Shown: in pieces, positions 26,461-36,700 of the stretch
Position numbering within the stretch: position 1 is the stretch's first letter
Layout of the letters: every line of letters starts with the position of its first letter
Assembly (NCBI GenBank): GCA_029216955.1
Contig: JANAVB010005597.1
Span: 48,977,614-49,041,613 of the forward strand
Direction of reading: 5' to 3'
Length of the DNA stretch: 64,000 bases
DNA from: Iris pallida
Lineage: Eukaryota; Streptophyta; Magnoliopsida; Asparagales; Iridaceae
Position numbers and translations under genes: made by a program
The notes under the pieces: generated by a model
Told to the model about the DNA's origin: nothing
The model's input: only the letters and a program-made list of their open reading frames with translations
The model's database searches: none

Positions 26461-27369
26461 GACAGAGCTGGACAGCAACAACAAGGACAACACGAACAAC
26501 ATGACCATGTTGGTCAGCAACAAAGGCCAGTACTACCTCAAGAGAACATCCAAGAAAAGGTGATAGTAGAACCAACAGCTGGATTGCAGTATCCGGAGGT
26601 TCCAACACCACCAACAGTTCTGCCTACCCCTATGGCAGTAGACACACCAGCCCTTCTAGAAATCATAAGATGGATGATGGCTACTCAGCAACATCAGATG
26701 TTGGCCCAGCAACACATGCATACTCAGCTGCAAAAGCAGAATGTATTGCTCAACCAAGGATTACAAACGGCTTTAGAAAGGGAAGTGAGAACTGACTCAG
26801 GTGCGTCAACCAAGTTCTGCAAGTACAATCCCCGTCGTTTCGAGGGCACGGAATATGCTATTTCAGCAGATGTATGGCTTAAGGATATCGTGGCTATTCT
26901 GACAGCAGCTAAGGTACCGACGGAAGAACGTGTGGATCAAGTGAAGCTGTTACTTCAGAACCTCGCACGTGATTGGTGGAAATCAGAAGAAATGGACATC
27001 ATACGTCCTATAGCTTGGGATGATTTTACTGCGAGGTTCAAGACGAAGTACTATGGAGTTGTGGCACAGTTCGAGCTACAGCAGAAGTTTATCAACCTCA
27101 AGCAGGCCGGCAAGACAATGGATGCTTATGTAGCAGAGTTCTGCAGACTGAGTAGGTTTGCCCCGGAGATGGTAGCAACGGAGAGCCAGAGGGCTATGAG
27201 ATTTCATCAAGGGTTCCATCTTGAACACTTGCAATTGATAAAGGGACACAACTACCAGACTTTCGATGATGTATTGACGACAACCCAGAGGCATAAGATC
27301 ACAATCCAGAGGATTACATCATGGACTGTAGGTCAGATGAGATCTCACAATCAGATTGAAGGAGGATAG
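26461..27369 (+). pseudogene. F gag capsid region
   Basis: The frame begins with a Gln-rich stretch, then a Pro-rich segment, the repeated MMATQQHQ / QQHMHTQLQ helix, and the retrotransposon-gag domain from about 26830 (FEGTEYAISADVWL, LLLQNLARDWW, FTARFKTKYYGV, LKQAGKTMDAYVAEF). This is the structural protein that forms the particle. It ends at an in-frame TAG at 27367. The N-terminal third can be compared directly with the surviving gag segment of G (51356-51680), which matches well until the deletion in G. Confidence 0.88.
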
Positions 27370-28461
27370 GGAGTAGCGCCCCGAATAACAGCACCATCTC
27401 CTGGCGTTCGCATTCACGATGTGGCGATACGAGGGCCAGCACCACCAACAAGACAGCAGCAGCAGAAGAAGAACCAGCAACCTCCAGCGGGCTGCACCTA
27501 TTGTGGGAAGGCAGGGCACACTAGAGGTATGTGTCGGGCATTGAACGGACAGTATTTGATATGTGGAAGTCCAGATCATCGAGTTTCCACTTGTCCTATG
27601 AATTCGAGGTCAGGAGGACCAGTGCAACAATTTTCTGTGCTGCCAGCACCAGGGGCAGGCCAGTATCTAGGACCAGCGGTAACAATGAGACCGCTGGCAC
27701 AACGTCCGTTGATGTTACAGGCTCAGATGTTTCGGCAGCAGGGACTGCCGATGCAGCAGCAACAACAAAGACCACCCCAGTATCACCAAGGCAGGGGCCA
27801 GCAGCAACACAAGGCTAGGTCACAGCATGGGAACCAACAATGAGGTCGAGGGCAGGCATTCAATCTGTCCTTGGAAGAGGCATTGGCATCGAAAGATGTT
27901 ATGGCAGGTAACATTCTCGTCGCCTCATATCCTGCAGTAGCATTGTTTGATTTGGGAGCATCACACTCATTTATATCTGCACAATTTACGACACGACCAA
28001 GAATGGAATTCGAGACATTTCCAGGGAGGTTGAATATACTCACTGGTAATGGTCTCATAGGAGTTAGTAGAGTTATTCTAGCGTGTAGAGTTGTAGTTTG
28101 AGGGCGTTCCTTACCCGCTAGGTTGATAGAATTTTCTGTTGGTAATTTCGACGTTATCTTAGGCATGGACTGGCTGAAAGACAGTCATATGATAATAGAT
28201 TGTCGTAGAGGGAGTGTATCTTTTAATATTCCAGGCATGAAACGGTTTACCTTAGTCAGATCAGAGACATACCAGCATAAACAAAGAGTAGTGACGGCAA
28301 TGGAAGAAGTTCAAGTCCCAAAGGTAGTTGAAGAGTTTCTTGATGTATTTTTCGAAGAACTTCTAGGTCTACCACCGGTTAGGGATATTGAGTTCAGTAT
28401 AGAGTTGGCAACTGGAACTAAATCGATATTAGATCGAGTTTACAGAATGGCGGATTCATAG
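27370..28461 (+). pseudogene. F nucleocapsid knuckle and aspartic protease
   Basis: A CCHC zinc knuckle, C-X2-C-X4-H-X4-C, is seen at 27495-27536 and a second partial one follows (CGSPDHRVSTC). After a Gln/Pro-rich linker the protease appears with LFDLGASHSF at about 27943-27972. The family active site is D-S-G or D-T-G; here the middle residue is Leu (codon 27952-27954, TTG), most simply TCG mutated to TTG at a CpG. ILGMDWL downstream is the second conserved protease block. Stops at 27841 and 28099 break the frame, so no protease could be made. Confidence 0.85.
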
Positions 28462-29720
28462 CAGGCCAAGGTGTATCAGCACATAGAGGAACTGAAGGAG
28501 AAGAAGTTCATTCGAAGTAGCAAATCACCATGGGCAGCACCAGTGGTACTTGTAGGAAAGAAGGATGGGTCATCAAGATTGTGCATTGACTATAGAAAGC
28601 TCAACGTGGCAACAGTAAAGAACAAGTACCCACTACCAAGGATCGATGACTTGTTTGATCAGTTGAGCAGAGCAAGAGTTTTCTCCAAGATAGATCTTCG
28701 ATCAGGGTATCATCAAGTTAGAGTTTGAAAAGAGGATATTCCTAAGACGACATTCAGGTCAAAGTACGGGCATTACGAATTCTTAGTAATGCCATTTGGT
28801 TTGACCAATGCTCCAGCAATATTTATGGATTTGATGAACCGTATCTTTATACCGTACTTAGATCAATTTGTCGTTATGTTCCTCGACGACACTCTCGTAT
28901 ACTCAGCTAGTGAAGAAAAGCATGAAGATCATCTTAAGAAAGTGTTACAGGTTCTGAGAGAGAACCAGTTGTACGCCAAGCTCAGCAAGTGTAAGTTTTG
29001 GACGGATCGCATTTCATTCTTGGGGCACATCATATCAGGGGCTGGAGTAGCAGTGGATCCCAAGAAAGTGAAAGCAGTAGAAAGTTGGTCAATGCCTAAG
29101 ACCATAGCAGATGTGCAAAGTTTCTTAGAATTGGCAGGATATTAAAAAAAGTTCGTATTAGACTTTGCAAGACTCTCAGCACCCATGACCCGCTTGACAC
29201 GGAAGGATGTGCCATTCGTTTAGTCGACAGAGTGCCATACATCATTTAAGAATTTGAAGCAGAAGTTGATCACGGCACCTATTCTTACATTACCGGTTGG
29301 ACCCGAAGGTTTTACTGTATATTGTGATGCGTCAGAAAAGGGACTTGGGTGTGTCCTAATGCAATATGGAAAGGTGATAGCGTATGCATCTAGACAACTT
29401 CGAGACCACGAGAAGAATTATTCGACTCATGACTTGGAGTTGACAGTAGTAGTATTTGCTTTGAAGCTATGGAGGCATTACTTGTACGGTGATCGAGTGG
29501 ACATGTACACAGACCACAAGAGTCTGAAGTACATCTTTACTCAGAAGGAACTGAACATGAGACACAGAAGATGGTTAGAGTTGATCAAGGATTACGACGT
29601 AGAGCTTCAGTATCATCCAGGCAAGGCTAATGTGGTAGCAGATGCTCTTAGCAGGAGAGGCGGCACATTTATGTTGACATCACAAAAACACATTTTAGAA
29701 GATCTTCAAGAGATGGGCAT
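28462..29720 (+). pseudogene. F reverse transcriptase and RNase H
   Basis: RT blocks in order: [68 protein letters not shown], and catalytic FLDD at 28879-28890, then the thumb [10 protein letters not shown]. RNase H starts at about 29308 with YCDAS and has [14 protein letters not shown] and ADALSRR. Stops occur at 28726 (just after the HQV block), 29143 (in the conserved AGYYR motif) and 29221 (the Trp of PFVW in the family). The catalytic residues themselves are intact. Confidence 0.9.
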
Positions 29721-31137
29721 CGAGGTTATACTTCCTAGTGATATAGGAATTCTGGCAAGTCTACGAGTTCAATCCAACTTGGTAGACAGGATCAAGGCAG
29801 CTCAGACACAGGACCCAAGGATTCAGAAGCTTAGGACAGAATGTGAGTCAGGACTCAGGAAGGAGATAAAAATTTACGAAGATGGTATACTTAGGTTTGG
29901 ATCACGTCTATGTGTGCCAAGTGGAGATATCAGACATGAGGTTATGACAAAAGCCCACAGTTTTCGGTATTCTATACACCCTGGTGGGACCAAAATGTAC
30001 AAAGATATCAAACAGCACTTCTGGTGGAACGGAATGAAGAGGGTGATAGCTAGATTCGTTTTCCATTGCTTAATATGTCAGCAAGTGAAGGCAGAACAAC
30101 AGAGGCCAGCTGGATTATTACAACCGCTTTCTATCCCGGAATGGAAGTGGGAGCATATCAAAATGGACTTTATGACCGGTTTACCAAGGTCACCAAGTGG
30201 TAAGGATGCTATTTGGGTGATAGTGGATCGGCTTACGAAGGTGACACATTTTCTTCCTTTTAGAGTAGGGCAATCTACAGAAAAGTTGGCAGAGTTGTAT
30301 ATGCAGCAGATAGTCAGGCAGCATGGGGTCCCTGTCAGTATTGTATCAGATAGAGATACCCGTTTTGTATCACATTTCTGGAGGAGTTTACATCATAGTC
30401 TAGGTACCAAGTTAAGATTTAGTACGGCTTACCATCCACAGACGGACGGACAATCAGAAAGAACAATTCAGACTTTAGAAGATATGTTACGAGCTTGTAC
30501 CCTAGATTTTGGAGGGTCTTGGAAGAATCACCTGCACTTAGTCGAATTTTCGTACAACAACAGTTATCAAGCCAGTATCCAGATGGCGCTATTCGAATCA
30601 CTATACGGTAAAAAGTGTAGGTCGCCACTGGCATGGGATGATATCGGAGAGAGAAAGATGTTAGGCCCAGAAATGATTGTTCAAACGGTTGAAGTGGTTA
30701 AGGGAATTAGAGAGCGACTTCGAGTTGCGCAAGATCGACATCGACATTGGACAGACCAGCATCGTAGTCCGCTAGAATTTTCTATTGGGGACCACGTGTT
30801 TTTGCGGATCTCACCTACTCGTGGGGTCATTAGATTTGGCGTTCGCGGGAAGTTGAGTCCGCGATACGTGGGCCCATTTGCTATCCTCGATAGGGTAGAC
30901 GATGTTGCTTATCGTTTCTTCCTTCCACCTTCGTTACGAGAGGTGCATGATATGTTTCATGTATCTCAGTTGTGTAGGTATGCATCGGACCCAAGTCATG
31001 TCTTAGATCATTCTGAGCTGGTTGTTGGTACCAACCAATCATACGAGGAACAGCCTGTGTCCATTTTGGACTGAAGGAAGAAGATACTTAAGAACCGAAC
31101 AATTAGCCTTGTCCGTGTTGCTTGGGATCATCACTCC
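29721..31137 (+). pseudogene. F integrase with chromodomain-like C terminus
   Basis: Zinc-binding HHCC domain (HPGGTKMY then CLICQQVK), catalytic core with Asp at 30166-30168 (KMDFMTGLP), Asp at 30349-30351 (VSDRDTRF) and Glu at 30457-30459 (GQSERTIQ), a D-61-D-35-E layout, then the GPY/F module ([12 protein letters not shown]) and VSQLCRY. The frame is open from 29254 to 31071. The TGA at 31072 falls where G has Arg (ILDRREK), after which a chromodomain-like tail (NRTISLVRVAW) continues. Chromodomains in this lineage are thought to guide insertion into heterochromatin. Confidence 0.9.
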
Positions 31138-31407
31138 TTAGGAGAGTAAACGTGAGAACGTGAGAATGATATCCGATCATGGTATCCGCACCTATTTGAC
31201 TCACAAGGTATATTTCTTTCCGTGTACCTTGATTGTCTTGATTCCTCATGCTTATCACCCTATGAGTAGAAATTGCTAGATGTCGTCGATTGATAAACAT
31301 AGATATATTACTTGCTATTGATATTGCAAGATGACTGCTTGCTCGCTAAAATTGCTTGTACTTAGATTAGTTTAGCTCTGATATTTCTATCCTGCTTGGA
31401 TTTGAAA
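31138..31407 (+). other. F 3' untranslated interior
   Basis: Short non-coding stretch between the end of pol and the polypurine region; it aligns with the same region of G (48880-49100). No other feature seen. Confidence 0.6.
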
Positions 31408-31442
31408 TTCCGAGGACAAAATTTTTCTAAGGAGGGTAGAGA
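31408..31442 (+). promoter_or_regulatory. Polypurine tract region of F
   Basis: AATTCCGAGGACAAAATTTT then AAGGAGGGTAGAGA directly before the LTR start TGTCACTC. Confidence 0.75.
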
Positions 31443-31817
31443 TGTCACTCTCCGTTCCCAGAATACATATTTTAATACGTGTATTACTTGAATGTATTTA
31501 TTTAATATTTATCATGTATTTGTTCTGTATTTAATTCCTTTAATTTTATGCTAATTATTTTTCTGTATTTTATTTTCTGCTTTTGTTTTGCTTTTGGTTT
31601 ATTTTGGGTTTATTTTGACTTGGGTTCGGTTTGGGTTGGTTTGTTTTGGTTTAGGGTGGTTCATCATGAACCCAACCCCCTACCTACCACCATCTCCATT
31701 TAAAGCCCAACTACTTTCTCTTTTTTCACTTATTCTCATTTACTCTTCTTCTTCTCCATTGACCTCTCCTCTAACCTAAGAAAATCCATAGGCAAGTGCA
31801 CCTTGCTTCCACATGAG
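31443..31817 (+). repeat. F 3' LTR, left part
   Basis: Starts TGTCACTCTCCGTTCCC. TATA-like ATTTAAAG at 31698-31705. The conserved hairpin GCAAG-TGCAC-CTTGC is at 31792-31806. Its last five bases ATGAG are the left target-site duplication of element B; the LTR resumes at 42640. Confidence 0.9.
31792..31806 (+). promoter_or_regulatory. Conserved GCAAG...CTTGC hairpin / GC-type donor motif in F
   Basis: ATAGGCAAGTGCACCTTGC: a 5 bp stem with a 5-base loop, overlapping AG/GCAAGT. About 90 bases after the TATA-like box. Confidence 0.5.
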
Positions 31818-32229
31818 TGTAGAAGCATGGAAAATATTGCTTTTAGTCCCACATCGGAAAGGAGAAGAAGAAAGGGCTTACTCTATTCTTTGAAAAGGGC
31901 ACCAACTTCTCTTCCCTCCTTCCAAACTTGGACTATTCCTATTGCGCACCTTCGGGTGCTAAGTAGAAGAAGTCTAGGGCAGCGCGGGCTCTTCGGGCTC
32001 AGTCAGTTGTCCCAACCTCTGACCATCACGAGCGTCCCGCTAAGTGGGCCTCTGATGGAAAGTTGTACAAAGCCGCTCGTGTCCAGCCCCCGGCGGCAAA
32101 CGGACAGATTGGTTCTCAAGAGTCTCCCAACAAAGATCGAGGGCAAGTGTTTCTATTAGCCCCACATCAGGGAGCAAACATGATACCTACGCACTCGTGT
32201 GTTCGGGATACCCGGGCCCATAAAGCGAG

Positions 32230-33010
32230 TGCATGGGCTGATCAAGACATTCCTCATGCGAGTCATGAGACGTCCTTCATGCGGCTCGGTCATGAGACAT
32301 TCCTCATGCAGCTCGGTCATGAGACGTCCTTTATGCGGCTCGGTCATGAGACGTCCTTCATACGGCTCGGTCATAAAACGTTCTTCATGCGGCACAGAAC
32401 TCAGGAAGCTTCATGCGGCTCAAAATCAGACGAGCTTCATGCGGCTCAGGAGTCCCATGCGGCTCAAACACATAGGCAGCTCGAGTAAACTCCATGCGGC
32501 TCAGAGAGAGAGGCCACGTGGCATTCAAAACAGCTGTACTCAACGTCTGGATACATTAAATGCTCTGACGGCTGACAGACCTGACAAGTGACAGACCTGA
32601 CATAAAGTTGTCATAATGACTGACACAAAAAGCAGTACTTCGGGAATAAGGAAAATCTTCAAAGTGGCGCTGTCTACCAAAGTTTTGAGGCGAGCTTATG
32701 CGGCCAAGAATAAACGAGTTCATGCGGCCAATGCAGAGAAACCTATGCGGTTCAACCATGAAGGTCCCCCATGCGGCTCGGCTATAAAGAGATCCATGCG
32801 GCTCGGCCATGAAGACTCTCATGCGGCTCGGCCATGAAGACTCCTATGCGGCTCAGTCATGAACATATCCATGCGGCTCGGTCATGACAACCTTCATGCG
32901 GTTCGAGTATAGAGACTATTCATGCGGCTCGGTCATGAAATCTTTCATGCGGCTCGGTCATGACGACCTTCATGCGGCCCAAACCATCGACACTCCTCAT
33001 GCGGCTCAAC
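32230..33010 (+). repeat. CATGCGGCT minisatellite of the B LTR
   Basis: Some twenty-five spaced copies of CATGCGGCT(C) alternate with GTCATGAGACNTCCTT or GCCATGAAGAC-type spacers, 24-30 bp apart. The array lies upstream of the TATA-like element, so it would be in U3. The second LTR has the same array at 41120-41900. Confidence 0.9.
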
Positions 33011-33308
33011 GTTGACGACTGGACACGTGTCCTAAAGTCAATCAAATCTTGGGCCAAATCCCAATAATCTGGGACACGTGGCAGAAGAATGAATTAAATT
33101 TATTCATTAAGATTCGCAGATGTCAGCAAATCATCATGACGAAGATTTATTGCAATCAGCATTAATTATTGATGGGATTTGGCATAATCCATATTAACGG
33201 CCCAGATCTTTCATGTTCAAGACTAATGGTCCAGATTGGTTAATCATCAGGCCGCCGCCACTTTGAGATTGGGTAATCATCCAAACCCTAATGATGCTTC
33301 CCCACTAT

Positions 33309-33316
33309 TATAAATA
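33309..33316 (+). promoter_or_regulatory. TATA-like element of the B LTR
   Basis: TATAAATA in CCCACTATTATAAATAGCAG, present in both LTRs (second copy about 42203-42210). About 30 bases downstream a GA-rich leader begins. Confidence 0.6.
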
Positions 33317-33742
33317 GCAGGGTGCCATTCCCTTGCAAAAGGTCAGAGAGAAAAAAAGAAAAAAGAAAAGGAGGGCGGCAATAATAAAAAAAAAATAAGA
33401 AGAGAGAGATACCCACAGAGAGAGAGTTCTCCTTTTTTCGTGACAATCACAGAGAGAGAGAGAAGCCCAGAGAGCAACCAGAGAGGAGCAAGAAGAGCCT
33501 TTCTTCGTCAACGCCGAGCAAATCTTCCCCGAGTCAAGACTGTATACTGATCGTCCAAGGAGTAAGGCAGAGCGGCCGTCGCTTTCCCGAGCCTCTATCG
33601 TCACCCCCCAGAATCAAAAATAAACAATCGCACTTAGTCTGCTGTACCTAGGTTTTCGTCCCTAGGCTTTCTTTGTGCGAGCGAGTTTGTATTGTGAGTC
33701 TAAGTTCAGTCCTCCGATAATTGTTCTGTTCTTTTACAATCA

Positions 33743-36700
33743 ATGGCAAACACGATGGCGACTCTGCTGGGGACTAACTTCTCCACGGCTGAGGAGTTGG
33801 TGACGCAATCAGATGCAGCCAAACTTGGCTCCACACAAAAGAAGATGGTCGTCCGCTTCGACCAACAGGCGTTCGAAGAGATGCTCTCTGAAGGCAGCGC
33901 TGGCCCGGCCCAGAAGCGCACCCGCACCATGAAGGCTCGCAAAGAATGGAGACCGAAGTCATTTGCTCCTCCTCAAGCCCTCGATGGGATGCCCTCTGTT
34001 GCTCATGACGGCGAGAAGGATTCCCCTGCGGTCCCACTTCAGATCGTAGACAACTCTGCTGCCCCCAAGTCCGACAGAAGAAAATATTATGATGCTGGAC
34101 TTGCAGGGACAAAGAGGGACTCTACGCGGTCCGAACCGCAGAAGAGTATTAGCCGCAGGGAGAAAGCCCATACGGCTACATCCGCCAACCGCATGAAGAA
34201 AACTCATGCGGCTACTTCTGTCAGCCGCATAACTTATGCGACTACAGTTCCCGACCGCATGGATGAAACTCATACGGCTAGAAAAGTCAATCATTTGCAG
34301 AAAACCCATGCGGCCACAGATGCCAACCGCATGCGGCCAGCCTGCACGGTCATGGCTCCTAGCCGCATAAGAACTCGTCCGACGATAGGAGACAACCGCG
34401 TACAGACAGCCTACACGGTTTCCACTCCCAGCCGCATAGCATCCGCTCCATGCTCCTCTCGATCAGTTTTCGACCGTCTCTCGTACGGCCCGAACCCTGA
34501 TGACTCTCTGGATGATAAGCCAGACTCTGTGATGTTCAACTTGGACTCTTCTTATTATGCACCCACAAGTGCTAAAAAGAAGAAGTCTAGGGCAGCACGG
34601 GCTCATCAAGCCCAGATAGCTGCCCCAACCTCTGACTATCAGGGCGTCCCGCTGATTATCACACGGGCCCCTGATGGGAAGTTATACAGAACCGCTCAAG
34701 TCCAAACCCCGACGGCGAACGGACAGAGTGGTCCCTCTGACCTGCGTGAGGCGATCCTCCACAAGCGCAAGGAAAGAGAAGGGGCTTCGGCGTACAGAGA
34801 GTCCTCGCAGGGACGTCACTGCGCCCAGATTATCGTCAACTGCTGTTGCAGCAACACGGCAAACCGGCCATCCGCCTTCCAAAGATTACGACATCCGAGC
34901 TCGGAAGACGAGGCACCCCCTGTGGCCTCCTGCAATTCCGTGCGGAAAGCCCCTGTTGAGGGGAGAGGAAAGAAAACCAGCATCTCCAGTCCAAAGGTGT
35001 CAACTATTGCAGCTAAGAAGCCGTCGTCTAAAGGATCATCCTCTGCTGGAGTATTCCAACACACCCGTTCAAAGACAAAAACGGCTGCAGTAGGAAGTTC
35101 ACCGCCCACGTCACTGGGGGTTGTTGGAACTGGGGGTAGCTCTCCTCCGAACATCCACGACAACCCGACATTCCAAGAAGACGGACTGGAGGAAGCAAAT
35201 CCTCAAACGGGTACAACAGATACCGACGTCTCCGAGGACATCCTAAACGAAGCAGGCTCAGAAGCTGGGGGTACTGCCCCTTCCGAGTCCGAACCTGAAG
35301 AAAACATACCCACATATCCTGATGATTTCTCGATGCATGAGTATGACTCGGAGAGCACGTCCGCCACCACTCCTTCTGTCACTCCTCACGTAAGGACGAC
35401 ATTCATGACGGACAACATCCAAGGCGGTTCCGGCGATCGCCAACGTATCGACACTTTGGAGGCCATACTGCACGCCTTGGTCAAGTCTGTGGACGAGATC
35501 AAAGCAGCGCTTCCTACTTTGCAGGGAGTGATACCTGGTCAGACAAGCGTGGGTCCCACGAACAACATAGATTCAAATTCAGCGGCACCAAACCCGGGCA
35601 ATAATGCTCCCGAGATAACGGCTCCTACCGCGACAGATGAGGCTCGAGAAGTAAGAAGAGAGGTTCAGGAGCTCCGAGCAATGTTCCAAGCCCGAGAAAA
35701 CTCTCAAGACCTCAGAATACGGCAACCATATCCTGCTGAATGGAGGGATGTTCCCTTTCCCCCAAGATATAAACCGTTCAATATCAACCCATATGACGGC
35801 AAAACTTCAGCAAGCCGGTACATCACTTATTTTGAGGTCACTACCGACCATCTGCCCCATGATGACGCCATCCTCACACGGTCATTCATTGGGGCACTGG
35901 AAGGAGTCGCCTTCGATTGGTACCGCAACCTGCCAGACAATTGCATTCACTCCTTCGCTGGCTTCAAGCGCTTGTTCTTGGAGAGGTTCTACGAGGTAGG
36001 GCAGGACGTCACGATGTCTACCCTCATGGACGTCGTTCAAGGAGAGAAAGAGCTGACGAGGAATTACATTGAGCGATTTCGTCAAACCGCAATGAAGTTG
36101 CCATCTGGCAACCCGGACTCTTCCTTGATTGAAATTTGCCAAAAGAGATTACTCCCGACAATTAGTCTCTGGATGGGCGAAAGCCAATTCAAGGACTGGA
36201 AGGCTTTTATCATCAGCGCTACAAGTGCCGAAGAACGATTGAAGAAAGCTCGCCAGCTGGGGTTGCATATCTCAGAGGGAGAGAACAAGGGGAAGCGTCC
36301 CAATGCCAGCAGCGACAATGGGGGTAGCCCCTCCAACAACCGGGACAACAGAGGCAAGCAGGCTATGGTGACCGATATAGCCCAGAAACCCGAGCCACAG
36401 CCAGCAGACAAACAATGGCCTCAAATCACTTATTCTTTCGAAGACGGCCACGTCAAGCCTATCTTGGACATGCTTATACAAGGGGACAGAATTCAGCTTC
36501 CTCCACCAAGGCGGGAACCTCGGCCGGCTGATTTGGAAAATCCGAAATTCTGCCATTACCACCGCTATGTCCACCATGCTACACACGACTGCTACCAACT
36601 GAAACGGTATATCCAGAACCTCATCGATTCGAACGCTCTGGCTATCGACTTCGAGGAGGTAACCGTAGCAGCCAACATGGTGTCCGTACAATTCGGCAAT

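Larger units (their letters stand above)
26461..31137 (+). pseudogene. Element F gag-pol polyprotein, one frame with premature stops
   Basis: All domains lie in the same reading frame from 26461 to about 31137, interrupted by stop codons at 27367, 27841, 28099, 28459, 28726, 29143, 29221 and 31072 but by no frameshift. Order: gag, CCHC knuckle, protease, RT, RNase H, integrase with HHCC and DDE, GPY/F module, chromodomain-like tail. This order and the tail are those of plant chromoviruses, Tekay/Del branch. Several stops are single C-to-T or G-to-A changes relative to the residue found in G or in the family (CGA to TGA, TGG to TAG). No ATG is evident near the start of the gag frame, in F or in G. 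Separate entries give the domains. Confidence 0.9.
31818..33752 (+). repeat. 5' LTR of element B
   Basis: 1935 bp. Order: TCCCACATCGG near the start; a segment (31925-32120) that is a diverged copy of part of the element's own gag ORF; an array of CATGCGGCTCGG-containing repeats (32230-33010); a TATA-like TATAAATA at 33309-33316; an A/GA-rich leader; TG...CA ends. Confidence 0.92.

Noticed and set aside
33308..33604. Minus-strand frame of 98 codons in the B LTR (and 42202-42486)
   Set aside because: Complement of the GA-rich leader, shorter in the other copy, no recognisable domain.
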